Shown here: positions 1-12,448 of the stretch, in pieces
How the letters are laid out: every line of letters begins with the position of its first letter
How positions within the stretch are numbered: position 1 is the first letter of the stretch
From: Rosa chinensis
Taxonomy: Eukaryota; Streptophyta; Magnoliopsida; Rosales; Rosaceae
Assembly: GCF_002994745.2 (NCBI RefSeq)
Contig: NC_037093.1
Coordinates: forward strand, 16,813,555-16,877,554
Direction of reading: 5' to 3'
DNA: 64,000 nucleotides
Program-made: the position numbers and the translations under genes
The notes under the pieces: model-generated
What the model was told of the DNA's origin: nothing
The model's database searches: none
What the model saw: the letters and a program-made list of their open reading frames with translations, nothing else

Positions 1-3000
1 TTATGAATAAAATTTCGAGTTCTTTTCATTATGACTTAATTTTGATTCTAAGCATATTACTTTTGTGACTTTGATGGTTGGGTCATCAATATTAATTCAA
101 GGACATGGAATAGCCCAAGTTCCCCCTGCCAAATGGCACCTTGATTACTGTCACAGAAACTCTATACGATCTTAGGGCACATCGTACCCTATGAATAGCC
201 AACGGATTCCATGCGAAAACGCATGTAGAGAACGGAAATGAGTTCCTTTGCAATACCTCTAATGATTGCAAACAAAGGCGCATCTTAGAGAAGTTTATGT
301 GTCTCTCTAGTAGACTCTATGTCACTATTCGAGCTATTAAATCCAATAAAGTTATGAGAGAAGATCTCTTGGATTTAGACACATATTGGCTTTCTCACGA
401 CATGATAGGTCATTCTAGTCATGATATGATGATCCATCTACTAAAGACTTCACATGGACATTGTTTGTCTTGAGCGACATGAAGCATGAATCAAAAGTTG
501 ATTCCTGGACTAAGTGTGACCGACGCTGTTGCCTAGGGCACCGCCTCCGTCCACCACCAGCCTAGGGCTGGCGCAGTCCCTAACCATAACGCCATGGATG
601 GCATCCATCATGGTAATAGCGCCCCAGGTGATGCTGCAATCACCAACTTGCTTCAAAATAGCATTTCAGACGCTCAGGCCTAACCGAAATTCTCATTGGT
701 TGCTTCTAAAGCCTCTCGCTTTTTTTTTTACAAAGCTCGTTCCTTAGGAAAATTAGGACTGAGACCGTCCTATACAAAGGATATGAAAATACTCATTATG
801 TTCTTACATAGAATCCATGGAGATTCTGTGGACTAGTTCAACCAACTTGCAAACGCTTAAATATTTCATGATGTTGGTTGACACGCAAACACGATGGTCA
901 TGTGTTGTGCCATTGTCCACCTATAAATGCTGCTTATGCTCCACTTCTAGCACATATCATATGACAACTGGCTCACTCCCCAGATCATCCTATTCAGTCA
1001 ATTGGATTTGACTATGCTAGAGAGTTTACATCGAAAGACTTTCGATGGATATTGCAATGGGATTGATGTTGGACATCATATTCCCATGTAAACACCCCAA
1101 TGGTCTTACGGAAATGACTACAATGGTAGTCCGAACATTGGTAATGCGCACCAATCTCCTTATATCCGCCTGGGGTGATGCAATATCGCATGCAGTTATG
1201 CTAATTCGTCTACGACGCACCACCACTCAATGTACCTCTGCGTTACAGCTAATGATTGGGTACAAGTATTGTACTTACGCATATTTAAGTGAGCCATTTA
1301 TGTGCCAATTGCGCCGCCACAGGGCTTTATGATGGGTCCTTACAGACGAATGGGCAACTACGTTGGATTTGAGACTCCAACAATCGTCCGCCACTTAGTG
1401 CCCATGCAAGGCGATCTCATTACCACTAGATTTGCGGGTTGTCACTTTGATGAGACAGTCTTCCCGTGGTTAAGGGGAGATAAGAACACGAATGTTCAGT
1501 AGGAACGACAGGAATTGTCGTGGCCTGTCCCCACTATGTCTCATCTCGATCCCTGTTAAAGTGACGAGATCACACAAATATGCTGCAAACATGCCTGCAC
1601 GGAAGTACGTCCCTACGAGAGGACGTAGCGCCACCCTACACGGAGGTAGGCATGATGCTAACCCTAAAGAGAGTGGCACTCTGGCGTTAAAGGCCATGGC
1701 CCCAACTAGGATGCGTCGGAGGCCCGTGGGTTCGAATGTCACTTTGGTACATTCCAATCCTTTGATCATCAAGACTCAAAATCTGTCTCATGAGAATCTT
1801 CCAGATTAAGGTTATCTTTGGGGGACGCCTCAACGTTAGAACCTATTCTTAAGAATATAGAGCTCTATGAAAATTACACTAGTGTATATGAGACGTGGGA
1901 TAGAAACTCCATCATAATTGATGACGTAATTGCGTTTTCATTATGCATGAGTTTGTTTGAGTCCGATGATATCGAATCACGCTCCGTTGATGAATGAATG
2001 CCAACGTAGAGAAATTTGGCCTAAATGGAAAGATGCGATCCAGGTTAAGATGGATTCTTTAATGAAGAGGAGGTTTTCGAGCTAGTGATGCCAATACTTC
2101 CTAACATAAAACCTATTGACTAATGGGTCTTCGTTAGAAAGCATGATGAACAAAAGAGATGGCAATCTCGCCTTATGGTGTAAGGCTTCTTACAAAACGC
2201 ACTGGAATCGACTATGATGAGACATATTCTCTTGTAATGGATGTCATTGCACTCCATTACCCTGTCAGTTTGGTAGTTTCTGAATAATTGAATATGCAGC
2301 TTACAAATGTGGTCACTACGTATCTCTATAAGGATCTAGATACGGAATATACATGAAGGTTCATGGTGAACTTCATTTACCCAAGTCAAGTGGCTCTAGA
2401 CCACGGAGCGCGTTTACAAAGAGGTTGAAACGCTCGCTAAAATGACTACTTGATTGGGAAGGGATATGCCCAAGCGTTTCCACAACAAGTTTCAGATTCC
2501 ATCGCGGTTCATGTTGGACATGATCTTCATTAGAAGCCCTTAAAGAGTTAAGGGAAACCGCTAAACACTTCAAATCTGAGTTTGAGATGGAGGATTTTGG
2601 GAGAACACGATTATGTGTTGATTTGGAACTTGAGCATCGTGTTGATAGATGCTTAGGCATTTTGACAAGGTCAAACCTTCAAGCACCCCCATGATCGTCC
2701 TTAGTCTTGATCCTGAAAAGGATCCTCTTCATCTGAAGGATGATGACGAAGATGAGCTAGAGGCAGAAGTGCCTTACTTGAGTACAATAGGCGCATTATT
2801 GTACTTAGCTCAATGCATAGGACCGGACATCTCATTTGCAGTGAACTTGTTAGCTAAGGTATAGTTGTGCGCCAACGCGACGCCATTTTGATTGGTGTAA
2901 AAGACATCTTTCAGTACTTGAGATGTACGATTGATATGGGCTTGTTCTATCCCTACAGAGAGATGATGGATTGGGACCAATCACACACCAGAAACGCCGC

Positions 3001-3565
3001 CAACACTGGCCTGCGTTCTCTATCCCCACCCTAAAATGACATAAGTGTTTTGGAAGGTTTTGCTGATATTGGATATCTCTCTGACCCATACAATGGTCAT
3101 TCCCAAACTGGTTAAGTGTTCACCATGGGAAAAGACCGTGATATCTTGGAGGTCTATAGAATAGACCTTTGTAGCTATATCTTTGAACCATGCAGAGATT
3201 ATTGCTCTTCATGAAGTGGTTCGTGAATGTTTATGGATTGGATCCATAATTACGCATGTTCGAACAATTGTGGTTTGAAGTCTACCACAAGATGAGCCTA
3301 CGAGCATTTAGGATAATGCTATTCGTTTTGAACAAATGAAGCAAAGCTACATCAAAAGTGACAACACCAAGCATAATCAGCAACAACAGACTCTCCTCAA
3401 ATACCAAAGTGAACTAGGTTCGATCTGAGGATAATGTGGCAGACTTGTTTACTAAGTCATTGCCCAAATCCACGTTCGAGAAACATGTGGCAAGAATTGG
3501 CTTGTGGAAATTATCTGAACTCCCATGATCGTAGTCATCAGGGGGAGACGCAGACATCAGGGGGA

Positions 3566-3703
3566 GATGTCTACATGTTCACCTCGAAACGTGAAGGGTG
3601 TGTTGTGCTATTTTTCCCTTTCGACCGAGGTTATGATGTCTACATGTTCACCTCGAAACGTGAAGGGTGTATTGTGCTCTTTTTCTCTTTCGACCGAGGT
3701 TAT
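3566..3703 (+). repeat. Tandem duplication, 2 x 69 bp
   Basis: Two head-to-tail copies, 3566-3634 and 3635-3703, starting GATGTCTACATGTTCACC and ending CGACCGAGGTTAT. They lie between the decayed RNase H region and the LTR of the copia element and differ at only a few bases. The unit is a multiple of three, so it keeps the local reading frame. Confidence 0.85.
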
Positions 3704-3789
3704 TTTTGTCCCACTGAGTTTTTGTTACTCGGCAAGGTTTTTAACGAGGCAACGAGAGAAGCACCATGTTTGGGCAACACAAGGGGGAG

Positions 3790-3992
3790 TGTTCAAGTAA
3801 AACCCTAATTTGTGTTTGGCCCAAACTCTAGGTTACTTGACTTAGTGGTAATAGGGTTTAATTAGAAAAATCTAGAGATTATCTTTCCTTATATTATTCA
3901 GACTCTATGTCTTGTAATCTTCTATATAAAGAGGCCCCTATTATCAATGAGAATACACAACAATTTACTCTCAATTCCGTTTTCCTAAAACA
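3790..3992 (+). repeat. Copia 3' LTR (about 203 bp)
   Basis: Starts TGTTCAAGTAAAACC directly after a polypurine tract and ends TTTTCCTAAAACA. It contains a TATA-like TATATAAAG near 3926. The 5' partner is outside the window, so the boundaries rest on TG...CA and the polypurine tract alone. Confidence 0.65.
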
Positions 3993-4060
3993 GAAAAAAG
4001 ATTTTTGAAGACAGAGCTCAAAGAAGGCTAGGGATGATTGACTTGTCAAATATAAAATAG

Positions 4061-4069
4061 AAAAAAGAA
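4061..4069. other. MULE-1 target-site duplication, left
   Basis: AAAAAAGAA immediately before the left TIR; the same 9 bases follow the right TIR at 9626-9634. A 9-bp duplication is the Mutator-superfamily signature. Confidence 0.9.
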
Positions 4070-4180
4070 GGACTAAATATTGTTTAGTCCTTGAGGTTTT
4101 GATCAAAAAACACTTCAGTGCCTGACCTTTGAATTTCACAAGTTTAGTCCTCGTACTTCGAAATTTAGGACCAATAGGTC
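4070..4180. repeat. MULE-1 left terminal inverted repeat
   Basis: About 111 bp matching the reverse complement of 9515-9625 with few mismatches. The TIR itself contains a short inverted repeat near its tip (GGACTAAATA ... TGTTTAGTCC). Confidence 0.92.
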
Positions 4181-4779
4181 CTTTCCGTTAACCGTCCGTT
4201 AAAAGCTACCGTTAAGTGGCTGACATGGCGTTTCCTTCCATGCCAACTCAGCTGCTGGCATGCCATGTCACTAGTAAATTGTCCAAATTGACCCTTGCTT
4301 CATCATCCCCCATCTGCAGCTCAAATTCCCTTCAAATCATTCATATATTCCCCTAAAATTACCTCCTCCAAATTTTGCAGAAATTTGCCAATTACAAATG
4401 ATTTTGCAGCCATCTGCGAATTGCACAAATTTTGCAGAAATCTGCCAATTCCAATATAAACTGATAGTATGCCACAATACCACAAGAAAAATCCTTATAG
4501 AAAAAAAATCACCAAAGTACGGAAAATACCATAATCTGCCAATTCATTCATATTAATCCATAAAATCTGCAGCAAGCCAATGAAGAACCTCTAGTTTACA
4601 AAAAACAAAAACTAGAGCATTACATCCTCAAGAACTGTTCTATTATGCATATACTTTAGCTCTAATCATCTTATCAAAAGATTAGAACTAGTAACCAAGT
4701 GGCACAACACAAGGTTGCACAAAAAAAGGATGTTTAATTTCATTTGCTTGGCAGCCTAACACTTCATCAATCTTCATAC

Positions 4780-7700
4780 CTATTTTCCTTTACCTGAATT
4801 TTCTCTTATCCTTTGAGATGATCTTGTTGGTGTTGTAACTTGCTTGGTTGATGCCCTAGGAGCTTGTGGATGCCTTGAACTTGTGATGGTTGAGGTAGCT
4901 TGAACAAGTCTTGAGGTAGTTGGGGCAGATGTGGCTTGTCTAGGCCTCCCTCTTGTTGGGGCAGATCTATTTGCTGCCAAGCTTGTTGTCTTCATTGCAA
5001 CCCACTTTTTCTAGACACACAAGAAAAAAATAGATTCAATTTAACTTGAGAATGAGACTTTTAAGTGCAGTAGATAGTAAAAATAGCATACAACATACCC
5101 TTTGATACTGAGCTCTTTCCTTCACTTTCTCCCTCAACTCATTGGCAGTCATAGGACCCTTTTTACCTCTCTTGGACTGCAGCAAACATTAACCATATAA
5201 AATAGCTTTTTATCCCACAATTAACTTTTAAACTTTGCAATTGAAACTACAAAGAAAGTGCAATGAAAAGTTGTATACTTGATTTGGAGATCCTTGACCA
5301 GCTTCATTATTTGCCTTCCTCTTCCTAGAAACAGCAGAAGCCTTCCTCTCCTTTGGAGGCAAATGCCTTTGACAAGTTTTGAGATTATGTCCTACTTGGT
5401 TGCAGTTGCTACACTTGAGTGACCTTTGCACCCTTCCAAGTTTCCCAACACCATCTTGAACCTTTTTAGAAGCATCCTTGATTCTCTTAGTCTTTGGCCT
5501 ACCCGGTTGCCTTGAATATTGAGGAGGTAAGATGCTTGGTTCTTCACTTCTTGACTACATATCCATGCTATTAACAGGCATTATCACGTTGGAGTAGATA
5601 CTCATATATGTACTCTTGAGGTAGCAATAGGCCACATATGCATCTACATCCTCCCTCTTTCCAAAGATGGCAGAAATTGCATGCTTACAAGGGATTCCAG
5701 TCAAATCCCACCTCCTGCAACTGCATGTCCTTGCAGCAAGGTCAACAACATTCTTGGAACCCCTCAATGTTCTCCACTTCTGCTTGGTCCGCACCATTGA
5801 ATGTTGAAATGCAGTCTTCAGCAGCCTTGATCTTATTCTTCTCTATAACCTTTCTGGCCTTTGGATAGATAGTTCCTTCATAACCTGCCATATTGTCTTT
5901 CCTCCTTTGAACCCTCCTCATTAACTTCATCCGTATCTCTTCAAACATTGTGATAGGTGGCTTACCCCTTGCATGTACAATAAGGCCATTAAAGCTCTCA
6001 CACATGTTGTTAATGAGGACGTCACAATTTTTGCCTGGTTTGAAGTAAGCTCTGGACCAATGTTTGGGTGGCCTCTCGGGTGCTGCAAATAACAAACAAA
6101 ATCATTAACTAAAAATTACAAACAGTCTATTAAACATAAACTTAAGTGGAGACTAAGTACCTGTCAACCAATTATAAGCATCAACATCAAGGGACTTCAT
6201 CTCCTCCATTTCCTTTATAAAGTAAGGCAAAGTTGTTGACTTTGCTGCTTTCCACATCTGATCCTTCATAACCTTTCCAGGAAACAGCTTGGTGAAGTTT
6301 GTCCATAAATGTCTTGCACAAAATCTGATTTCTGCAGATGGGACAACATCCTCAAATGCAGGTTTCAACCCATTCTGTTTATCACTAATAAAAGTCCAGC
6401 CTGCACCTTCATTCTCAATACTCAGGTCCTTCACCAACAATTCAAGAAACCAAGTCCAGCTATCCTTGGTTTCCAGCTCCACCATTGCATATGCCACAAC
6501 CCAAGAAGTGTTGTTGGCATCTATTCCGACAGCAGTTAGAAGCTAACCCCCAAAGCAACTCTTAAGATGTTCTCCATCAAGTCCAATAACGGCTCTACAT
6601 CCAGCCTTGAACCCCTCCTTTAAAGCTCCCAGGAAAATGTACATTCTTTTGAATATGGGTAGCTTCTCCCGGTTGTTGAAGTCACATTTTATGTCTATTG
6701 TTGTTGCTGGATCAACCCTCTGCAGCTCCATCCCATAATCCCTCAGCCTAGCATACTGCTCTCTAATGGATCCCTCAACCTCCAACATGGCAGCTCTTTT
6801 AGCTCTATAAGCCTGGGACCTTGAAACTCTAGCTCTAATGGAAGATGACATGGTCTTAGCTAGAGAATCTGCAAATACCAAATAGAACTAATAGTTAAAA
6901 AACAGATAAGAACCATAAACAAGTGGTTAGAAACAAGTCAGAATTAATAAACCTGGTGTTATCTCTTGGTTAAGAGCAATATGGTCCTTGAACTTTGCAG
7001 TTAGGTATCTCATCCGAACCATGCTATTGTTGAACTTTCTTGTATAGTTGTGAGTTGGTACATACTCCTTCATCTGAAGAGTGCTTTCATGTTGCATTTT
7101 TGAGGCAAACAAAAAAAATGCGCAGTTATCCTCCTTGCACACCACCCTTAACCTGGTCTTATCATTCTTGATATAGACATATTCCTATCTTCCCTGAATT
7201 GCCATCTCTCTTAAGGCATCCCTCAATACCTTTACATCTGCAAACTTCATTCCCAAGCAAAACTTTGGTTTTTTCATATCAGTTAGAGGGTTGAATTCAA
7301 TCCCCACATCCTCTAACTCTCCATCAGAATTAATGGCATATTGCAGCTGTTCATCATCTGAACCATCCTCCCTAAACATATCCTCATCATCAGAAAAGTG
7401 CCCTAAATCCTCTTCCACTGTTGACTGTTCACCCTTTGATCCCACCCTTGAAGTATTGCCTTTTGAAGCTGCCTCCATCCCTGCTTCTTCCAACCAATCT
7501 TCATCCTTAGTTCCATAGTGGTCATAATCCTCATCATCAAATTGAGGATCATAATCCTCATCCTCACTTAAATCTGCCTCCTCACTGCCCCCTTGTGCAA
7601 ATCCAACATCCTCAATCTCCACATCAGCCTCACCACCACCAAAGGTTTGAAGATAGCCCAACACATCTATATCATGTAGACCAAAATCCTCACCATCTAT

Positions 7701-9186
7701 ACCACTTGTCCCTTGCACCATACCTGACCCTTGCACACCACTTGTTGAACCAATACCACTACTCCCTTGTCCTATACTTGACTGGCCCCAACCACTTGAT
7801 GCTTGCTGGTCACCTTTTGAAGGATTTTTCCCACTGGAATGGTACTCTATAAGCATCTATTTTCCCTTATCTTTTGGATCCAAACCTCTAGCTTGGCTTG
7901 CTTGAGTTGGTACACGGTTTTCAACCTCTCTAATCACAACTCCTTTGCTTGAATGTGGTCTGGGCTCATCCGGTAGCTCTTTTATAACAACACCACTCTT
8001 CTTTCTTGGCGAGTCAGGAAGCTCTTCTATAACAACACCACTCTTACCACCTTGACTGAAGAAGAAATCTTCGTACATGAATACATCGTCATCTGAATCC
8101 CCGAATACTTCATGAAGCTCCACATGGTCCAAGTACAGTATGATAAGCCTCCATGCCGGTACTGAACTGCACATGATAACCACATCTTTATCTATATCCA
8201 GCTTCATAAGTGTATCATGCTCATCGCCTACCCTATACCAATAGTCGATTCTTTGCTGTCTATAAGTCGGGTTAAGTTGCCTCACCATGTTATCTACCTC
8301 CACCAATGACATTTGATCTTTATCTACATTATCGTAGTAGTCAAACTTCCCTCCAACATAACACTCCTTCTGTATGCAGCCTCCATGGTACACTTTTATG
8401 GTGAAATAATCGGGGCTAGCTGCATAAGGATTACAACAACATTTGTGCTGACTCCCAAAGCAAGAAAACAGAAATGAACTTGCAAATTAAACCCTAGCCA
8501 CTGTACATGCAAGAACCAAAACACAAATGTGCAAAGTGAATGCCTCCATAAAGAGGTAAAAGACAAACAGACCCACTTGCTGAAACATTGTTTAGGACCA
8601 GAAATGGCATTCTTCACACATGGGAGACAAAGACAAAAAAAATTTTCTTTACTGCCTCTAATGGACCACTTTCAGCGCTTTTAGTACTATATTAAAAGCA
8701 AAAGCAGAAAACTCACCCACAACTCCGACAATATTAAAAGCTAAACCCAACCTTCTCAACAAACACTCCACAAATTTGAAGCACTTAAATACACATCACA
8801 CTGAACCTAAAGTAACCATGTTCACAAATACCACAAACCCAAAATAGTGTGGAAATCCCTAAACTCAAAAACCCAGAAATCCATAAAACCCTATTTCGAT
8901 TTTCAAACCCTAGAACTCGAAACTTCCATTCCAACACAAAACCCTTTACAAAAATGTCAGAAACAACACAGAAACTACCGAAAAACAACCCACATGCCAC
9001 CCCGAAAGAAACCCCCAATTTTTGTTCAAAACGCTAAAATTGGAAACCATCCAAATAGTTCATCAATTAGTTCAATTCGTCATCATGTTGTTCAAAATGG
9101 AAAGAAAACTCACTATATTCAGGGATGTCCACTTGATCGCCATCTTCAACTCTCGGAACCCAAACATCACCGTCATCTCCAGCCAT
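4780..9186 (-). pseudogene. MULE transposase (MURA-like), six exons, broken
   Basis: Inferred exons (minus strand): 9186-9114, 8419-6953, 6868-6161, 6082-5279, 5176-5099 and 5010-4780. All introns are GT-AG and all phases agree, giving about 1,119 codons once one extra C in the CCCC at 5760-5763 is discounted. Order: N-terminal region with YHGG and FDYYDNVD; an acidic linker; a MuDR domain (FCLGMKFADVKVLRDALREM); the MULE catalytic core with candidate DDE residues in GLDGEH (about aa 610), SDKQNG (about 675) and NMCESFN (about 778); a SWIM finger (CSCRRW...GIPCKH, about 870-885); a zinc knuckle (CSNCNQVGHNLKTC, about 970-985); a basic Ser/Thr-rich tail. In-frame TAG stops lie at 7857-7859, 7185-7187, 6543-6545 and 5555-5557. 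The first exon is the least certain part; it was chosen because its donor GTGAGT and phase fit. Confidence 0.88.
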
Positions 9187-9514
9187 GTCACCACCTCTAT
9201 ATCCAGCTTCTTCTACTACTTCAAAACTCTTGGGATTGAGGTTCAGTCCCCTGATTCAGAAGATTTTTCCTTTTTCTTACTTTGGGGTTTTCGATTTTGT
9301 GGGTTAGGCAGGATTAGGAGATGAGAGAGCTCGATCGATGACTTTGATAATTAGGGCTATTTTGGGAGAATGGGTTAGGCATCGGGTCCTTAGCGATCGC
9401 AAAAAACGACAGGGGCATAATGGAGAATTTGCCATCCATCCGACTTACTTAGCTCTTAGTTGGCGTCCACGTGTATGCCAGGTCACCTACTTAACTGAGA
9501 GAATCGACGGAGTG

Positions 9515-9625
9515 GACCTATTGGTCCTAAATTTCGAAGTACGAGGACTAAACTTGTGAAATTCAGAGGTCAGGGACTGAAGTGTTTTTTGATCAAAATA
9601 TCAAGGACTAAACAGTATTTAGTCC
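9515..9625. repeat. MULE-1 right terminal inverted repeat
   Basis: Mirror of the left TIR, ending ACAGTATTTAGTCC before the duplication AAAAAAGAA at 9626-9634. Confidence 0.92.
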
Positions 9626-9634
9626 AAAAAAGAA

Positions 9635-10811
9635 ACATAATTGCAAAAGGAGGGTAATAATTTGTAAAAAAAAATAAAAATTAAAGTGATAGAAAAGGAG
9701 GAGGGGTGTATGAATAGAAAATATGAGTGTGTCAATAACACCAACATAAAAAAAAAAACTCGTCCAAATAAGTTAGAATTAAACTCCCAATCCACTATTA
9801 CTCTCTTTCATCGATCAATAGAAAAAAAAAAATCACACCAGGGCCCCAAATAAGAGCAAGTACAAAGAAAGTAAAATGGCCAAGCAGCAAACAAATCCTA
9901 GCCCAACCAAAATCTCAAACCAAGAAACCGTCGAAACAGAAGCAAACATTGCCAGAGAAACAAGGCGGTATCCAAGAAACACAAATATCCAGACGACCAA
10001 GCCACTAAAACACGCCATAGAGATTAGAGCACACTGCTAGAAACTATCAGTGCTTTGACTGTCACTAGCTAGTCAGAATCTCTTTCATCGATTAACTTCA
10101 TGATTCTAGCAAATCTAAATCATATCCGGTTCAGAAAAGAAAGAAAGAAAGAAGCTAGGCACCCTCGCTAGAAGCTATCAACGCTTTGACTGTCATTGGT
10201 CGTAGTCAAAATCGATCTCTTTCATTGATTAACTTTATGATTCTAGCAAATCTAAATCATATCCGGTTCAAAAATAAAGAAAGAAGGCACCCTGAAACTT
10301 GTTGAATATAAAATTGGACCTACATGTGCATATATGAGTATTGCACCAACTGCATGCATGCGTTATGCAGTTGAGGTGTTTTATTTGTACTTGGACCTCG
10401 GTTTAGACCTACTAGAAAGTGGCTACAAAGGACTTTTATGTTTGGCATACATAATATAAACTAAATTTGTAGTCTACACATTTATGATTGTAGGCAACAA
10501 CAATCAAATACAATTGTATGCCTGGAGGATCCAAATCCCCTTATGAATTTATAACCTAATCATAGTCAGATAAGGTTGTAAATTAATTTCACGCAGTTTG
10601 AGCTCACCTTGTATTTGACTATTGTTTATGAGAAACTGAGTTAAATATGAATTTAATATTACATATTTTGGATAAGTAAAACCAGCAACGCTCAAACACA
10701 TGAATATATTTAATTCCTAAAACTCGTGAGCAACTTGTATATTTTATTTAACTTGTTTGGAGCCTACTCCATGTTAAAACACGGCTAATACCAATAGAGT
10801 ATTTGGCAGTA
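9635..10811. other. AT-rich stretch without a gene
   Basis: No coding potential recognised. It contains a diverged tandem duplication (separate entry) and otherwise AT-rich sequence with poly-A runs. Confidence 0.6.
10041..10275 (+). repeat. Diverged tandem duplication, about 110-bp units
   Basis: Two copies, about 10041-10150 and 10171-10280, share GCTTTGACTGTCA, ATTCTAGCAAATCTAAATCA and TATCCGGTTCA in the same order, with scattered substitutions. No function is apparent. Confidence 0.7.
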
Positions 10812-10929
10812 TAATTAAAGGATGATGCTATTCATACACCCGTTTTCTCTATTCACACACCTCTTTTATTTTTCTATTATTTTAATTCAATTTTTTATAT
10901 ATAAATTACCCTAACTACCCTCCCTTGTA

Positions 10930-10977
<48 letters not shown>
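10930..10977. repeat. (ATT)n microsatellite
   Basis: About 16 uninterrupted TTA/ATT trinucleotides inside the left arm of the foldback element. The right arm has only a short degenerate equivalent. Confidence 0.95.
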
Positions 10978-11149
10978 TCTATTTGGCAAGCTAATCATGA
11001 ATCAAACATCATTATACAATAAATCAATTTTTTTCACCTATATAAATAAGGAAAAATAATACGTTCATTAAGTAGAATGACATGCATTATTATACAAGGA
11101 ATATGTTTCCCAGATAATTACGTTCATCCAACTGAATCTAAATTGCAAA

Positions 11150-11301
11150 TGTCAGTGAGCCATAACATGTAGGTTAGCTAGCCTAACAAACACCGTGGAT
11201 GTCATAAGTTCAAATCTCACTGATATCATGGGTGGGGACGTGGGGTGGGGAAAAAATTATCGTCCAGAATATAAAATATAAAAAATAATAAAATAATAAA
11301 A
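11150..11301 (+). mobile_element. tRNA-derived SINE-like insertion, 152 bp
   Basis: This short unit is flanked by a perfect 20-bp direct repeat (11130-11149 and 11302-11321, starting AACTGAATCTAAATT), the kind of long target duplication that LINE-machinery insertions make. Inside are an A-box-like GGTTAGCTAGCC near 11172, a B-box-like AGTTCAAATCTC about 35 bases further on, and an A/T-rich (AATAAA)-type tail. It interrupts the loop of the foldback element. Confidence 0.75.
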
Positions 11302-11729
11302 AACTGAATCTAAATTGCAAAGTTTGTCTCTTCTGCGTTTAGATTCTTCATTTTCAAAAGCATGCTTCATACCCCTCTTACTTGTATGAGGACAAACTTT
11401 GCAATTTTGATTTAGTTGATGAACGTAATTACTTGGGAAACATATTTATTGTCTAATAATATACGTCATTCCACTTAATGAACATATTATTTTTCTTTCA
11501 ATTATATAGGGGTGAAAAAAATTGATTTATTGTAATGATGTTTGATTCATGATTGAGTTGCTAAATACAAAAAAAATAATAACAATAATAAATAAATAAA
11601 AAATAAATAAAAATTACAAAGTAGGGTAGTTAGGGTAATTTAAAAAAAAATTGAATTAAAATAATAGAAAAATAAAGGGGGTGTGTGAATGGAGAAAATA
11701 GATGTGTAAATAATACCACCCTAATTAAA

Positions 11730-12448
11730 ATACAATTATAGCATTACTCTTGTAATTTGTTTTAAATTAACTATAAATGCTTTGTTGTATTTACCTCGGC
11801 TTGACTAAGTTAATTACATAGATCTCTTACTTTGTGCTTGATGGAAAAAAAGATAGAATTTAAATAAAAATTAGGAATTCATAATTCCTAAACATAAATT
11901 ACCTCGTTTGACATTCTAAACTTGCAAATATAAATTTTGTTTTGGAAAGAAATGAAGGAATTGATTGTCTGAATTACTCACTTCAATTTGTTCAAAATAG
12001 GTGTCTTGAATTTCCTTCATTCCTTGCAAATTTTTCTTTTTATTACTTTATATATTACTTTCCAAAATGTTTTTAATATTTTAATTTGTTTTTAATTTTC
12101 TTAATATATTACACATTCTCTGGTTGCTATATATTACAAGTTCTAAATTCTAATAAATACAACCAAATAATAAAAATTGCAATTAATGAAATTTTATTTG
12201 ATAGAGTTGTAGATTCCATCATTTCAAAATTTCTCAAGAGTTTATAATTGTCTCATCCAAAGATAACTAATAATTTTAAATATGATATTAATTCTTGGGG
12301 TTATATTAGCTATTTTTTTTTTTTTTAGGGATATGAATAAAATTCATTATGACTTCACTGAGTCACTGCCAGTAAATTATAATCACTAGAGCCTAAGCTC
12401 CCAAAACACCATCAGTGCATCGTGCTATGCTTATTCGGCCTACTGGGG
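11730..12448. other. AT-rich intergenic stretch
   Basis: Strongly AT-rich, with poly-T near 12312-12327. No ORF, RNA gene or terminal repeats recognised. Confidence 0.6.

Larger units (their letters stand above)
1..3992 (+). mobile_element. Decayed Ty1/copia retrotransposon, 3' part
   Basis: A plus-strand copia pol region truncated by the left window edge. Readable in broken frames are a GAG-pre-integrase segment near 370-470, the integrase C-terminus at 1320-1550 (the stretch around FADCHFDETVFP-like residues is read as FAGCHFDETVFPWLRGDKN), and the junction of reverse transcriptase and RNase H at 2649-2864 (EVPYLSTIGALLYLAQC, then DISFAVNLLAKV). Frames change repeatedly and stops are frequent, so no product is expected. 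The element ends in a purine tract (AAGGGGGAG) followed by the LTR at 3790-3992. The domain order, integrase before RT, identifies copia rather than gypsy. No 5' LTR is in the window. Confidence 0.85.
4070..9625 (-). mobile_element. MULE-1, near-complete Mutator-like DNA transposon
   Basis: A 5,556-bp element bounded by long terminal inverted repeats. The left TIR runs about 4070-4180 and starts GGACTAAATATTGTTTAGTC; the right TIR runs about 9515-9625. A perfect 9-bp target duplication (AAAAAAGAA) flanks it. It holds one transposase gene on the minus strand with recognisable MuDR, MULE transposase, SWIM and CCHC zinc-knuckle segments. All inferred intron phases agree, so this copy was recently functional. 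Its coding sequence now has four in-frame TAG codons and one extra base. The TIR similarity and the perfect duplication suggest recent insertion. Confidence 0.95.
10820..11721. mobile_element. Foldback/MITE-type TIR element, 902 bp
   Basis: The element is largely one inverted repeat: the left arm about 10820-11149 pairs with the right arm about 11340-11721. It begins GGATGATGCTATTCATACAC and ends AAATAATACCACCC. An 8-bp duplication TAATTAAA flanks it (10812-10819 and 11722-11729). It has no coding capacity. The 8-bp duplication allows a hAT or a Mutator-like origin. A SINE-like insertion sits in its loop and an (ATT)n run in its left arm. Confidence 0.85.

Noticed and set aside
8847..9239. 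Plus-strand ORF of 130 aa
   Set aside because: It overlaps the 5' region and first exon of the minus-strand MULE transposase and has no recognisable content.
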